The notes under the pieces: model-generated
The model's input: only the letters and a program-made list of their open reading frames with translations
The model's database searches: none
Told to the model about the DNA's origin: nothing
Shown: piece by piece, positions 50,987 through 60,234 of the stretch
Layout: each line of letters opens with the position of its first letter
How positions within the stretch are numbered: position 1 is the first letter of the stretch
Source of the DNA: Yoonia sp.
GTDB lineage: Bacteria; Pseudomonadota; Alphaproteobacteria; Rhodobacterales; Rhodobacteraceae
DNA: 64,000 nt
Direction of reading: 5' to 3'
Assembly (NCBI RefSeq): GCF_018402175.1
Contig: NZ_JAGYJK010000011.1
Span: 62,001-126,000 of the forward strand
Translations under genes and position numbers: made by a program

Positions 50987-52144
50987 TTACTGGTTTGATT
51001 CGCGTTCGGCCTCGATCCGGCGCCAGACGGCCACCGCGCGATTATGGTCAGCCAGATTGGTGGTAAACGTATGCCCGCCGGTGCCGTTTGCGACGAAAAA
51101 GATATATTCTGTTTCATCGGGATTGACTGCCGCGGCGATACTGGCCTGACCCGGATTGGCAATCGGTGTCGGTGGCAGGCCGTCGATCACATAGGTGTTC
51201 CACGGATTGTCGTCGCGCAATTCGCTTTGCCGGATGCCGCGCCCCAGCACGCCCTGCCCGCGGGTGACGCCATAGATCACGGTGGGGTCGGTCTGCAACC
51301 GCATCCCCTGCCGCAGCCGGTTGACAAAGACGCTGGCGACCTGCCGGCGTTCGTCGATCTCGCTGGTTTCTTTCTCGATGATGCTGGCAAGGACCAGCAT
51401 TTCGGCGGGGCTGTCCAGCGGCAGGCCGTCCTGCCGGTTGGCCCAGGCCGTGGCGATGATATCGTCCTGCCGCGCGGTCATCTGCGCCAAAATAGCAGAT
51501 ACCGGCGTGCCGGGGGTGAATTCATAGCTGGTAGGCGCCAGCGCGCCTTCGGGCGGGGTTTCGGTGACATCGGCGTCAAGCGTGCCGATCCCGCGCAGCG
51601 CGGTCAGCACCTGCCAGCTGGTGACACCTTCGGCCAGTACCACGCGAAAACGGGTATCCGCCTGCGCGCGCGCCTCTGCATAGTCGGCGGGTTCTTCTTC
51701 GGATAGCGGGTCAAAGCTGGCGCGTTCCTCGAACCGGTTGGTCGCGGGGTCCAGTTCACGCACAACGCCTTGCAACTGGTTCACACCGATGCGGTAGATC
51801 ACCTCGGTCCCGCAGCTATTGGCACCGCCGCGCGTGATGATGTCCATGATCTGTTCCATCGACGCCGTTTCCGGCACCAAGAAACTGCCCGCCTTCAACA
51901 GACCCGATTTATCGCTGTAATCGGCCCCGATACGCAGGATCGTGCCGTTGCTGACCGCCCCCTGCGCCACCAGCGCATCTGTCACCCGCGACATCGACGC
52001 GCCGCTGGGCACCTGAAAACAGATGGCTTGGGCCAAGGGGCCGGGATCGCGGTATTGTTTCATGCCCCAGCCGATGACCCCGGCCAGCAAGAACAGCGCC
52101 ACGGTCAGGAAGGTCAGGAAATTCGCCGCGATATGGCGCCACAT
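50987..52144 (-). CDS. mltG: Endolytic murein transglycosylase
   Basis: A 385-residue YceG/MltG protein that cuts nascent glycan strands and sets their length. It has an N-terminal membrane helix (about residues 7-28, NFLTFLTVALFLLAGVIGWGM), a LysM-like region and the catalytic domain with the glutamate in LASIIEKETSEIDERRQVASVFVNRL, followed by LQTDPTVIYGV and SPYNTY-like NPWNTYVIDGLPPTPIANPG. The start codon overlaps the fabF stop by one base, so it is coupled to fabF, an arrangement common in alphaproteobacteria. Confidence 0.94.
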   Translation of the reverse strand: MWRHIAANFLTFLTVALFLLAGVIGWGMKQYRDPGPLAQAICFQVPSGASMSRVTDALVAQGAVSNGTILRIGADYSDKSGLLKAGSFLVPETASMEQIMDIITRGGANSCGTEVIYRIGVNQLQGVVRELDPATNRFEERASFDPLSEEEPADYAEARAQADTRFRVVLAEGVTSWQVLTALRGIGTLDADVTETPPEGALAPTSYEFTPGTPVSAILAQMTARQDDIIATAWANRQDGLPLDSPAEMLVLASIIEKETSEIDERRQVASVFVNRLRQGMRLQTDPTVIYGVTRGQGVLGRGIRQSELRDDNPWNTYVIDGLPPTPIANPGQASIAAAVNPDETEYIFFVANGTGGHTFTTNLADHNRAVAVWRRIEAERESNQ

Positions 52145-53406
52145 CAGGCGATTTTCCCGAAAATCACGCTGGCATTGGTGCCCCCGAACCCGAACGAATT
52201 GGACAGGGCAATGTCGATCCGGCGCGCGCGTTTGGCGTTCGCACACAGGTCAACATTGGTTTCGACATCGGGATTGTCCAGATTGATCGTCGGTGGTGCC
52301 ACTTGATCGCGGATCGCGAGGATGGAAAATACCGCTTCAATCGCGCCAGCGGCCCCCAGCAGGTGGCCGGTCGCCGATTTGGTTGATGACATGGTCAGTT
52401 TCGCCGCGGCCTCTGGCCCGACAAGCCGTTCCACCGCCCCCAGTTCGATCGTGTCGGCCATGGTCGATGTGCCATGCGCGTTGACGTAATCAATCTGCGC
52501 GGGGTCGATCCCGGCATTGCGGCAGGCGGCGCGCATCGCGCGTTCGGCACCTTCGTGGTCAGGGGGTGGGGCGGTGATGTGATGGGCGTCACCGGACAGG
52601 CCATAGCCCAACACCTCGGCATAGATTTTCGCACCGCGCGCCTTGGCATGTTCATATTCTTCCAGCACGACGATGCCCGCGCCTTCGCCCATGACAAACC
52701 CGTCACGGTCGCGGTCCCAAGGGCGGCTGGCCTTGGTCGGATCATCGTTATGGGCGGTGGACAGCGCCTTGCAGGCGTTGAAACCAGCAATGCCAAGTTC
52801 GCAAATCGCGGCCTCGGCCCCGCCTGCGATCATCACATCGGCATCGCCGAACATGATCAGACGCGACGCATCGCCAATCGCATGCGCCCCTGTCGAACAG
52901 GCCGTCACAGGCGCATGGTTCGGCCCGCGAAACCCGTAGCGGATCGACACCTGACCAGAAATCAGGTTGATCAACGCGCCGGGCACAAAGAAAGGCGACA
53001 CGCGGCGCGGCCCTTTTTCGGCCATCATCACGGCGGTATTGGCGATGGAATTCAGCCCCCCGATCCCCGACCCGATCATCACGCCGGTGCGTTCAAGATC
53101 GGCAGGGTCTGTGGGCTGCCAGCCCGCATCCTCGATCGCCTGCTGGGCTGCGGCCATGCCGAACAGGATAAAGGTATCGACCTTGCGCTGTTCTTTGGGT
53201 TCCATATAGGCATCGGCGTTGAACGTGCCATCACTGCCATCGCCTAAGGGAACCTCGCAAGCATATTGCGTGGTCAGGCGGCTGGGATCAAAGCCGGTGA
53301 TCTTACCCGCGCCAGACGCACCGGCCAGCAGGCGTTCCCATGTTTTTTCAACCCCGTCAGCCAGCGGCGTGACCAACCCCAACCCAGTTACAACGACACG
53401 ACGCAT
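52144..53406 (-). CDS. fabF: Beta-ketoacyl-ACP synthase II
   Basis: A 420-residue KAS II that condenses malonyl-ACP with acyl-ACP in fatty acid elongation. The Cys-His-His triad is visible in VTACSTGAHAIGDA, VNAHGTSTMADTIE and TKSATGHLLGAAGA. The N-terminus RRVVVTGLGLVTPLADGVEKTWERLLAG and C-terminal NSFGFGGTNASVIF are typical. It follows acpP after about 150 bases with a hairpin between, and is coupled to mltG. Confidence 0.96.
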   Translation of the reverse strand: MRRVVVTGLGLVTPLADGVEKTWERLLAGASGAGKITGFDPSRLTTQYACEVPLGDGSDGTFNADAYMEPKEQRKVDTFILFGMAAAQQAIEDAGWQPTDPADLERTGVMIGSGIGGLNSIANTAVMMAEKGPRRVSPFFVPGALINLISGQVSIRYGFRGPNHAPVTACSTGAHAIGDASRLIMFGDADVMIAGGAEAAICELGIAGFNACKALSTAHNDDPTKASRPWDRDRDGFVMGEGAGIVVLEEYEHAKARGAKIYAEVLGYGLSGDAHHITAPPPDHEGAERAMRAACRNAGIDPAQIDYVNAHGTSTMADTIELGAVERLVGPEAAAKLTMSSTKSATGHLLGAAGAIEAVFSILAIRDQVAPPTINLDNPDVETNVDLCANAKRARRIDIALSNSFGFGGTNASVIFGKIA

Positions 53407-53515
53407 CTGATGTCCTCACCCTTTTGGTGTATTTTCGACTTGATACCCCAGCCCACCCACACGGGGCAAGGGCGGGGATGATGGCACGGGCGCAAAGCAA
53501 CCCGCCAAAGCAAAA

Positions 53516-53535
53516 CGGCGCCCCGAAGGACGCCG
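53516..53535 (-). terminator. Hairpin with T-rich tail after acpP
   Basis: On the minus strand CGGCGTCC and GGGGCGCCG form a stem with a TTC loop, followed by TTTTGCTTTG. It lies 24 bases after the acpP stop. Partial termination here would give more acpP than fabF message, as acyl carrier protein is needed in large amount. Confidence 0.7.
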
Positions 53536-53558
53536 CCCGCAACCCCGCAGGGCTGAAT

Positions 53559-53792
53559 TTATTGCGCGCTTGAAATGAATTTCACGGCGTCGCCGAATGT
53601 CTGAATGGTTTCGGCAGCATCATCGGGGATTTCGATCCCGAATTCTTCTTCGAATGCCATTACCAATTCGACGGTATCAAGGCTGTCTGCACCAAGATCA
53701 TCAATGAAGGACGCAGTCTCCGTCACTTTGTCTTCTTCAACACCAAGATGCTCTACAACGATCTTGCGTACGCGGTCGGCCACATCGCTCAT
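53559..53792 (-). CDS. acpP: Acyl carrier protein
   Basis: A 77-residue ACP. The phosphopantetheine attachment serine is Ser 37 in [24 protein letters not shown], the canonical motif. It is strongly acidic and all-helical. It lies between fabG (146 bases upstream) and fabF. Lower G/C at the third codon position than its neighbours is consistent with high expression. Confidence 0.97.
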   Translation of the reverse strand: MSDVADRVRKIVVEHLGVEEDKVTETASFIDDLGADSLDTVELVMAFEEEFGIEIPDDAAETIQTFGDAVKFISSAQ

Positions 53793-53938
53793 GTCAATTC
53801 CTCATGTCTTTCTGGGCAGCTGCCCGTTTTCATATTCCCTTGCGGGATTTAGCACAGCGGGCATTCACCGCACCTTCAAGCTGCGAGGCTAATAGCAGAG
53901 AATTTCGTCTTGGCAAACGATTTCCCCGCCCGCCTGTC

Positions 53939-54676
53939 TCAGAGCATGGCCATCCCGCCATTCACATGCAAGGTGCTGCCAGTGACATAACCGGCCTCTT
54001 GGCTGGCCAGATACAACACTGCCGCCGCGATCTCGTCTGCCTCGCCCATCCGGCCTGCGGGGACCTGCGTCAGGATCGCGGATTTCTGGTCGTCGTTCAG
54101 CTTGTCCGTCATGGCGGTGGTGATGAAACCGGGGGCCACGCAATTGACGGTGATGCCCCGGCTTGCGACCTCATAGGCGATGGATTTCGACATCCCGACC
54201 ATGCCGGCCTTACTGGCCGCATAATTCGCCTGCCCCGGATTGCCGGTGGCCCCGACGATGGACGAAATGTTGATGATCCGGCCCCAGCGCGCTTTCATCA
54301 TCCCGCGAATGACACCTTTGCACAGGCGCATGGTGGATGTCAGGTTGACCTCCAGCACGGATGACCATTCCTCGTCCGACATCCGCATGAACAGGTTGTC
54401 GCGCGTGATGCCTGCATTATTGACCAGAATATCGACAGAGCCCATCAGATCGGCGGCCTGTTTGGGCAATGCGGTCACAGCCTCGGCATCCGACAGATTG
54501 CAGGGCAGCACATGGGCGCGATCGCCAAGCGAGGCGGCCAGCGCCTGCAGCGGTTCAACCCGCGTGCCGGACAAAGCGACAGTCGCACCGGCGTCATACA
54601 GCGCCTTGGCAATCGCGCCGCCAATGCCGCCCGATGCACCGGTGATCAGTGCGGTTTTTCTAGTTAAATCAAACAT
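53939..54676 (-). CDS. fabG: 3-oxoacyl-ACP reductase
   Basis: A 245-residue short-chain dehydrogenase that reduces 3-ketoacyl-ACP with NADPH. Motifs are the cofactor loop TALITGASGGIGGAIAKAL (TGxxxGIG), NNAGITRDNLFMRM, ISSIVG with the catalytic Ser, and YAASKAGMVG (Tyr-x3-Lys). I chose MFDLTRKTALITG at 54676, preceded on its strand by AAAGGAAAA. It follows fabD after 10 bases. Confidence 0.96.
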   Translation of the reverse strand: MFDLTRKTALITGASGGIGGAIAKALYDAGATVALSGTRVEPLQALAASLGDRAHVLPCNLSDAEAVTALPKQAADLMGSVDILVNNAGITRDNLFMRMSDEEWSSVLEVNLTSTMRLCKGVIRGMMKARWGRIINISSIVGATGNPGQANYAASKAGMVGMSKSIAYEVASRGITVNCVAPGFITTAMTDKLNDDQKSAILTQVPAGRMGEADEIAAAVLYLASQEAGYVTGSTLHVNGGMAML

Positions 54677-54686
54677 ATGTTTTCCT

Positions 54687-55625
54687 TTATTCATGTAATG
54701 CGGCAGCCATGGCCACCACATCCTCGGGGGTGCCGATGGCCGTGGCCGCCAGATCGCGGTTGATCCGCTTGACCATGCCGGACAGGGCCTTGCCCGCCCC
54801 GATTTCATAGATATCCGTCACACCCTGCGCCGCCATGAAGGCGACACTTTCGCGCCAGCGCACCGATCCGGTGACCTGCGCGACCAGCAATTTGCGGATC
54901 TGCGCGGGGTCGGTGACAACATCGGCCAGCACATTGGCGACCAGCCCCACGACCGGCGGCGTGATCGACACGCCGTCAAGCGCCTGCGCCATCACATCGG
55001 CCGCAGGGGCCATCAGGCTGCAATGAAACGGCGCCGAAACAGGCAGCAGCATGGCGCGCTTGGCCCCTTTGCGTTTCGCAATCTCCAGCGCGCGTTCCAC
55101 GGCGGCCTTGTGGCCGGACACAACCACCTGCCCCGGATCATTGTCATTGGCGGCTTCGCAAACCTCGCCTTGGGCGGCTTCTTCGGCCACGGCGCGGGCC
55201 TGATCGAAATCAAGGCCCAGCAACACGGCCATCGCGCCCACGCCCACCGGCACGGCATCCTGCATGGCACGGCCACGGACGCGCAGCAGGCGCGCAGTAT
55301 CGGCGATGGTCAAGGCGCGCGCCGCGGCCAATGCGGCATATTCGCCAAGGCTGTGACCGGCCACGAAACGGGCGGCGGTCACATCCACGCCTTCGGCCTC
55401 CAGCGCGCGGATCGTGGCCAGCGATGTGGCCATCAAGGCAGGCTGCGCATTCTGCGTCAGGGTCAGCGTGTCGATATCGCCGTCCCAGATCAGCGCGGAC
55501 AGCTTTTCGCCCAAGGCGTCGTCCACCTCGTCAAACACGGCCTTTGCCGCCGGATAGGCCATGGCAAGTGCCTGCCCCATTCCGATTGTCTGCGCCCCTT
55601 GGCCGGGAAAAACGAATGCCCGCAT
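54687..55625 (-). CDS. fabD: Malonyl-CoA:ACP transacylase
   Basis: A 312-residue FabD that loads malonyl groups onto ACP. The active-site serine is in VAGHSLGEYAALAAA (GHSLGE), the arginine in RLLRVRGRAMQ, and the histidine in SAPFHCSLMAPA. The N-terminus RAFVFPGQGAQTIGMGQ is typical. The Met at 55625 is preceded by GGAGAAGCT. It heads the fabD-fabG-acpP-fabF-mltG group on the minus strand. Confidence 0.96.
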   Translation of the reverse strand: MRAFVFPGQGAQTIGMGQALAMAYPAAKAVFDEVDDALGEKLSALIWDGDIDTLTLTQNAQPALMATSLATIRALEAEGVDVTAARFVAGHSLGEYAALAAARALTIADTARLLRVRGRAMQDAVPVGVGAMAVLLGLDFDQARAVAEEAAQGEVCEAANDNDPGQVVVSGHKAAVERALEIAKRKGAKRAMLLPVSAPFHCSLMAPAADVMAQALDGVSITPPVVGLVANVLADVVTDPAQIRKLLVAQVTGSVRWRESVAFMAAQGVTDIYEIGAGKALSGMVKRINRDLAATAIGTPEDVVAMAAALHE

Positions 55626-55793
55626 CGAGAGCTTCTCCTTCAAATTGTCTGGTCAGGCGGGTTTACCCTGCGCAACCGGACACGGCAAGCAGACTGGACC
55701 TCGCGCAGATTTGCACAACGGCTCTGCATTGCAGCATCTAGGCGGAGCCAGATCGGGCTGCTATCTGGGGATGAGTGCAAAGAGGTTTCATCA

Positions 55794-56981
55794 ATGTCCG
55801 TTTCCAATACCCCCCGCAGCTATGGCACCGTGACCAAGACCTTTCACTGGGTCACCGCCGGTCTGATCCTTGTGATCGCCCCTTTGGGGATCATCGCCGA
55901 ACGGCTGCCCTATGCAACCGATGCGGAACTGGCGGTCAAGGCGCAGCTGTTTTCGGCGCATAAAACGCTGGGGGTGATCGTCTTTGCGGTAGCGCTGGCG
56001 CGAATCCTCTGGGCGCTGACGCAGACCAAGCCCGGTGATCTGAACCATGCGCATAAGGTGCAATCAGCCTTGGCCGCTGTCGCGCATTGGACGCTGTATA
56101 TCAGCCTTGTTGCCGTGCCGCTGACCGGCTGGGTGCATCACGCCGCCACCAGCGGTTTCGCGCCCCTCTGGCTGCCGATCGGGCAAAACCTGCCCTTCGT
56201 GCCAAAATCCGAAAGCATCGCCGAAACCATGGCTGCGCTGCATTGGCTGTTTGGCAAGATCATGATCGCGTCGATCCTGCTGCATATCGCGGGGGCGCTG
56301 AAACACCACTTTATCGACAAGGACGCCACGCTGCGGCGGATGTGGTTCGGCAAGACAGATGCACCGCTGATGCCCGCGCACAGGGGCAGCTTTGCCGCCC
56401 CTGTCGGTGCCGCGCTCATCTTTGCGCTGGCCACGGGCGGGGCGGCGACAGCGGGGCTGTTTCGTGACCATGACAGCGTGGCAGGCGCAGCACTGGCCGC
56501 TGTCGCCTCGGAATGGACAGTGACCGAAGGGCAGATCGCAATCAGCGTCACCCAATTGGGCAGCCCCGTTGCGGGCAGTTTCACCGACTGGACCGCCGCG
56601 ATCAGTTTCGACCCCACCGCCACCGGTGTCGCGGGCGAGGTCACAACGACCATCGCGATCCCATCGCTGACGCTGGGATCGGTGACATCGCAGGCGATGG
56701 GGGCTGATTTCTTTGACAGCGCGACCTATCCGACCGCGACCTTCACGGGGGCGATTCTGGCCGATGCAGGCCGCTATACCGCCGATGGGGTACTGACGAT
56801 CAAAGGTGCCACCGTGCCGGTCAGCTTTCCCTTCGATCTGACGGTTGCGGACGATAAAGCCGAGATGTCCGGAACCCTGACGCTGGACCGGCGCGATTTC
56901 GGCATCGGCGCGTCGATGGCGGATGAAAGCAGCCTTGGCTTTGCGGTGGATGTGACGCTGTCAGTCAGCGCAACACGATAA
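55794..56981 (+). CDS. Cytochrome b561 fused to a YceI-like domain
   Basis: A 395-residue two-domain protein. Residues 1-205 are a cytochrome b561 with four membrane helices and heme-ligand histidines in KTFHWVTAGLILVI, FSAHKTLGVIVF, AVAHWTLYISLVAVPLTGWVHHAA and LHWLFGKIMIASILLHIAGALKHHF. After a fifth hydrophobic segment (about 202-218) comes a YceI-like lipocalin-type domain (about 235-395, SEWTVTEGQIAISVTQLGSPVAGSFTDWTAAISFDP). The likely role is electron transfer across the inner membrane coupled to binding of an isoprenoid or quinone by the YceI domain. AGAGG precedes the start. A separate YceI gene lies 1.1 kb downstream. Confidence 0.9.
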   Translation: MSVSNTPRSYGTVTKTFHWVTAGLILVIAPLGIIAERLPYATDAELAVKAQLFSAHKTLGVIVFAVALARILWALTQTKPGDLNHAHKVQSALAAVAHWTLYISLVAVPLTGWVHHAATSGFAPLWLPIGQNLPFVPKSESIAETMAALHWLFGKIMIASILLHIAGALKHHFIDKDATLRRMWFGKTDAPLMPAHRGSFAAPVGAALIFALATGGAATAGLFRDHDSVAGAALAAVASEWTVTEGQIAISVTQLGSPVAGSFTDWTAAISFDPTATGVAGEVTTTIAIPSLTLGSVTSQAMGADFFDSATYPTATFTGAILADAGRYTADGVLTIKGATVPVSFPFDLTVADDKAEMSGTLTLDRRDFGIGASMADESSLGFAVDVTLSVSATR

Positions 56982-57026
56982 GGCGCGGGATCGGCCCCCG
57001 TCAGCAGCTGTGGTCTGTGCAGGTGG

Positions 57027-57103
57027 GGCGGGGTAAACACCGCCTGACGCCCCCCCCGCAAAATCGGGCACATAGCCCCACCGTAGGGCGGGGTTCACCC
57101 CGC
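57027..57103. repeat. REP-like double hairpin after the cytochrome b561 fusion gene
   Basis: GGCGGGGTAAACACCGCC (57027-57044) and GCGGGGTTCACCCCGC (57088-57103) are two stems separated by a CTGACGCC...CCGTAGG joint. The first stem differs by one base from 30346-30363. The rest of the spacer up to 57221 shows no gene. Confidence 0.65.
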
Positions 57104-57221
57104 AATCCCCTTATGCCGCGCATCACTGCCACCATAGAATAGGCAATTTTCTGCTTGAGCGCGAAATACTCTGGCTCCTATCATCCTCAGGTAACCCTGC
57201 AACGCCCCGACGGAGGACGCC

Positions 57222-58001
57222 ATGCGCCGCACTGCCATCTTGCTTTCAACGCTTTTGACACTTTCCGCCTGCGCGGATCTGCAAAATACGAACTACGATT
57301 ATGCGTTTATATCCCAAGCGCGTAGCTTTGCATCCGGGGCCGAATTTCCCGGTCAGGTCTATCTTTTGAACCTGTCTGGCGACGGCCCCCCCCTGACCGA
57401 GCTGAACCTTGATCTGCAGATCGACGATTCGCTCTATGCCACTCAAGGATCGGCAACGCTGTCATCATCGCGCGTTGTCGGGGCCTCGGCCGACCTTGTC
57501 CGGCGCGGTGTCGTGCAAGCCTCCGGAAGCCTGGCTTTTGACGCCTCGATCAAGGCAACCAACACGCAGGTGCGCCGGATCACGGCACCACAGGCGGCAC
57601 GATTGCTGTCCGATGCTTACCGCGAGGCCGTCAGCGGGCAGGAGTCCGGATCCGATCTGCCGCTTTACGCGCGGCAGGTGATCGACAACCCCGACATCTA
57701 TTATGCCTTTGTCACCGGCTATATGGAAACGGATGCATTGGTCTTGCAGCACGGGACACCCGAAGACAGCGACAGCGGCGTCACGATCTCGATCAACGGG
57801 ATCGAATTTTCAAACGTGAATGTTGGCAATCGCAACGTCTATAGCTGCGTGAAATCCGGCGCAGAAAGGGCGGTTTGTGCCATTTCGATCGAGCTGCTGG
57901 ACGCAAGGCTGGTGGATGTGGGGGGGGAAACATTGTTCCGCGCCTTCCCCGCGCCATTCGCCCCCGAAGCGATTGCGCAGGCTTTCCGGTCACGCGGCTG
58001 A
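57222..58001 (+). CDS. Putative lipoprotein of unknown function
   Basis: A 259-residue exported protein. The signal MRRTAILLSTLLTLSAC ends in a lipobox L-S-A-C (Cys 17), so it is probably a lipoprotein. The mature part has no motif I recognise: it contains PLTELNLDLQIDDSLYATQGSATLSSSRVVG, AARLLSDAYREAVSGQES and two further cysteines in YSCVKSGAERAVCAIS (about residues 208-220) that could form a disulfide. GACGGAGGACG precedes the start. It lies between the cytochrome b561-YceI fusion and the YceI gene but is separated by spacers, so a link is unproven. Confidence 0.7.
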   Translation: MRRTAILLSTLLTLSACADLQNTNYDYAFISQARSFASGAEFPGQVYLLNLSGDGPPLTELNLDLQIDDSLYATQGSATLSSSRVVGASADLVRRGVVQASGSLAFDASIKATNTQVRRITAPQAARLLSDAYREAVSGQESGSDLPLYARQVIDNPDIYYAFVTGYMETDALVLQHGTPEDSDSGVTISINGIEFSNVNVGNRNVYSCVKSGAERAVCAISIELLDARLVDVGGETLFRAFPAPFAPEAIAQAFRSRG

Positions 58002-58078
58002 CCGCGCACCTGCCGGATCAACGTGGAAACCGCGCCGGATTTCGCCAGCGCGGTGTCATGTCGTGTGGTGATGGCGGC

Positions 58079-58648
58079 TTATTCGGCCTGCATCGCCTCG
58101 ATCGAGATCATCACGGCGACTTCATCGCTGACGAAAGGCGCGAAATTGCCGACGTTGAAATCGGACCGCAGCAAGGTGGTTGTCGCATCAAAACCGGCCC
58201 AGCCCTTGTTTTCCATCGGATGCGTGCCTGCCTGGTTCAGCGTGGCATCCAGCACGACGCTTTTGGTCACACCGTTCAGCGTCAGATCACCGGTGATCAG
58301 CGCGGTCGTGTCGCCGGTCACTTCGATCCCGGTCGAGGTAAAGCTGACCATTTCATCATCGGCGGCATCAAAGAAATCCGCGCTCATGAAATGGTTGAAA
58401 CGGCCTTCCCAGCCGGTCAGCATGGTGCGCACGGGGAAAGACACGGTGACCGACGACGCGGCAGGGTCTGCCTGGTCAAAGTCGATTTCGCCGTCAAAGC
58501 CCGAGAACATGCCATAGGTGGTCGAAAACCCAAGATGGTCATAGCTGAACACGATCTGGCTGTGGCTGGCGTCCAGAACATAGGTTTCAGCGACGACAGG
58601 GGCGGCCAGCAATGTGGCAAGGGCGGCGATCGAAACGATCTTTTTCAT
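58079..58648 (-). CDS. YceI family periplasmic protein
   Basis: A 189-residue YceI protein with a signal peptide (MKKIVSIAALATLLAAPVVAE, cleaved after A-E or V-A). The mature part is a lipocalin-like barrel with YVLDASHSQIVFSYDHLGFSTTYGMFSGFDGEIDFD, SFPVRTMLTGWEGRFNHFMSADFFDAADDEMVSFTSTGIEVTG and LTLNGVTKSVVLDATLN. YceI proteins bind polyprenyl chains. It is convergent with the lipoprotein gene and is the second YceI domain in the region. Confidence 0.92.
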   Translation of the reverse strand: MKKIVSIAALATLLAAPVVAETYVLDASHSQIVFSYDHLGFSTTYGMFSGFDGEIDFDQADPAASSVTVSFPVRTMLTGWEGRFNHFMSADFFDAADDEMVSFTSTGIEVTGDTTALITGDLTLNGVTKSVVLDATLNQAGTHPMENKGWAGFDATTTLLRSDFNVGNFAPFVSDEVAVMISIEAMQAE

Positions 58649-58751
58649 GGGGCAACTCCAATGTTTGTGCTGACCCCATAAGCCTGTTTGCGCCCCGAAA
58701 CACAATTGCGCAATTCCGAACATCCACTGTTCGATGACACGCGATGCGCGA

Positions 58752-59312
58752 TCAGCTGGCGCGCGGGTCGCTCATGACATCGCGCGCCAGGCGGTCGTGC
58801 AACACGTCCAACCGGGGCGCGCTGGCCATGGCGATGCAGATCGACAGCACGGTGTCATTGCCCTGCAGGACCAGCAGCGCCGTGCCATTTGCATCATCGC
58901 GGTGTATCAAGATTTCGGTGATCTTGGCAAAATCATGCGTCCCCAAGATCGTCGGGCGGCCCGCACGGTTACGGATCACCTCATGGATCTCGCGGATGCT
59001 GGTGTCGATATGGATTTCGGTCCGGGTGCCACGGCTTGCGAACCACAACAAATAGGCCGCCACGACCCCCAAAAGCGCCACCACAGCCATGCGAAACGGC
59101 GTCAGCGCCACGCCAAACATCAGCGGCGTCAGCGTCACCACGCCCAAAGCCATGACCAGGCATACCATGCCCAACACCAAACTGGCCGATTGCAACATGA
59201 TAAAGCCAAAGGATTCGCCCTTGTGACTGCGGATTAGATAGCCCCAATAGGTATCTTCAACCGCGACCACCGGCTGCGGTTTGCAAAATGCCATGATCGT
59301 GTCATTGCTCAT
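58752..59312 (-). CDS. Two-helix membrane protein of unknown function
   Basis: A 186-residue protein with two closely spaced membrane helices (about residues 38-80, with [23 protein letters not shown] and [20 protein letters not shown]). The cytoplasmic or periplasmic tail contains [45 protein letters not shown], a beta-rich stretch. I chose [14 protein letters not shown] at 59312; an in-frame extension upstream is not protein-like. It is divergent from rpsF. The family is not recognised. Confidence 0.65.
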   Translation of the reverse strand: MSNDTIMAFCKPQPVVAVEDTYWGYLIRSHKGESFGFIMLQSASLVLGMVCLVMALGVVTLTPLMFGVALTPFRMAVVALLGVVAAYLLWFASRGTRTEIHIDTSIREIHEVIRNRAGRPTILGTHDFAKITEILIHRDDANGTALLVLQGNDTVLSICIAMASAPRLDVLHDRLARDVMSDPRAS

Positions 59313-59538
59313 CTGGGACGGGCTCCTCCTTGCGGACCCGACATAGCCGCAAAAGACGACCAGAAATGGGCAACAGCAAGGCCGCGTCTGGCAAATGGGC
59401 CGCATCTGACCCGAGCCAAGCAAAACAGGCGGGCAAGGCTTGCATTGCGGCCCAAGCTGCGTATAAGGCGGCATCCTTCTGCGGATGTTATGAACTGCGC
59501 AGTCTCTCGTGGATGGGGTGCAGAAGGCTCACTGCCCC

Positions 59539-59566
59539 GTTCTTTGAAATGCGCCGATAAAAGAAC
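59539..59566 (+). promoter_or_regulatory. Candidate S6:S18 autoregulatory leader hairpin of rpsF
   Basis: GTTCTTT (59539-59545) pairs perfectly with AAAGAAC (59560-59566), leaving a 14-base loop containing GCCG. The hairpin ends 2 bases before the ribosome site GGAG (59568-59571) of rpsF. Many bacteria regulate rpsF-rpsR through binding of the S6:S18 complex to a leader stem with a conserved CCG. The match here is by position and loop only. Confidence 0.45.
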
Positions 59567-59576
59567 TGGAGTAAGC

Positions 59577-59978
59577 ATGCCGCTGTATGAGCATGTGATG
59601 ATTGCGCGTCAGGATTTGTCCAACACGCAAGCCGAAGCCCTGATCGAACATTTCGGGACCATTCTTGCCGACAACGGCGGCAAGTTGCTGGAAAACGAAT
59701 ATTGGGGCGTCAAGACGATGGCCTACAAGATCAACAAGAACCGCAAGGGCCATTACGCCCTGCTGCGCACCGATGCGCCCGCACCGGCGATCCAGGAAAT
59801 GGAACGCCTGATGCGCCTGCACGAAGACGTCATGCGCGTGCTGACCATCAAGGTCGATGCCCACGAAGACGGCCCCTCCGTGCAGATGCAAAAGCGCGAA
59901 GAGCGTGGCGACCGTGGTGACCGCCCCGATCGTGGCGACCGCCCTGACCGTGGCGGCGAACGCCGCGAACGTCGTTGA
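59577..59978 (+). CDS. rpsF: Small ribosomal subunit protein bS6
   Basis: A 133-residue bS6 protein. The core ([93 protein letters not shown]) is canonical. The C-terminal tail is an extension with [23 protein letters not shown], a charged repeat common in alphaproteobacteria. It is first in rpsF-rpsR-rplI and binds 16S rRNA next to bS18. Confidence 0.97.
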   Translation: MPLYEHVMIARQDLSNTQAEALIEHFGTILADNGGKLLENEYWGVKTMAYKINKNRKGHYALLRTDAPAPAIQEMERLMRLHEDVMRVLTIKVDAHEDGPSVQMQKREERGDRGDRPDRGDRPDRGGERRERR

Positions 59979-59997
59979 TCAGTAAAGGATAGCAATC

Positions 59998-60225
59998 ATG
60001 GCAACCAAACCATTCTTCCGCCGCCGCAAGTCCGATCCGTTCGAAGGCACTGATGCGCCCAAGATCGACTACAAGGACACACGCACCCTGCAGCGCTATA
60101 TCTCCGAGCGTGGCAAGATCGTGCCCGCCCGCATCACCGCTGTCGGTTCCAAGAACCAGCGCGCTCTCGCCCGTGCGATCAAGCGTGCCCGGTTCCTTGC
60201 CCTGCTGCCATACGCTGTAAAGTAA
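59998..60225 (+). CDS. rpsR: Small ribosomal subunit protein bS18
   Basis: A 75-residue bS18: [71 protein letters not shown], the family consensus throughout. It lies 19 bases after rpsF and 9 bases before rplI, forming the conserved operon. Confidence 0.98.
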   Translation: MATKPFFRRRKSDPFEGTDAPKIDYKDTRTLQRYISERGKIVPARITAVGSKNQRALARAIKRARFLALLPYAVK

Positions 60226-60234
60226 GGACATATC

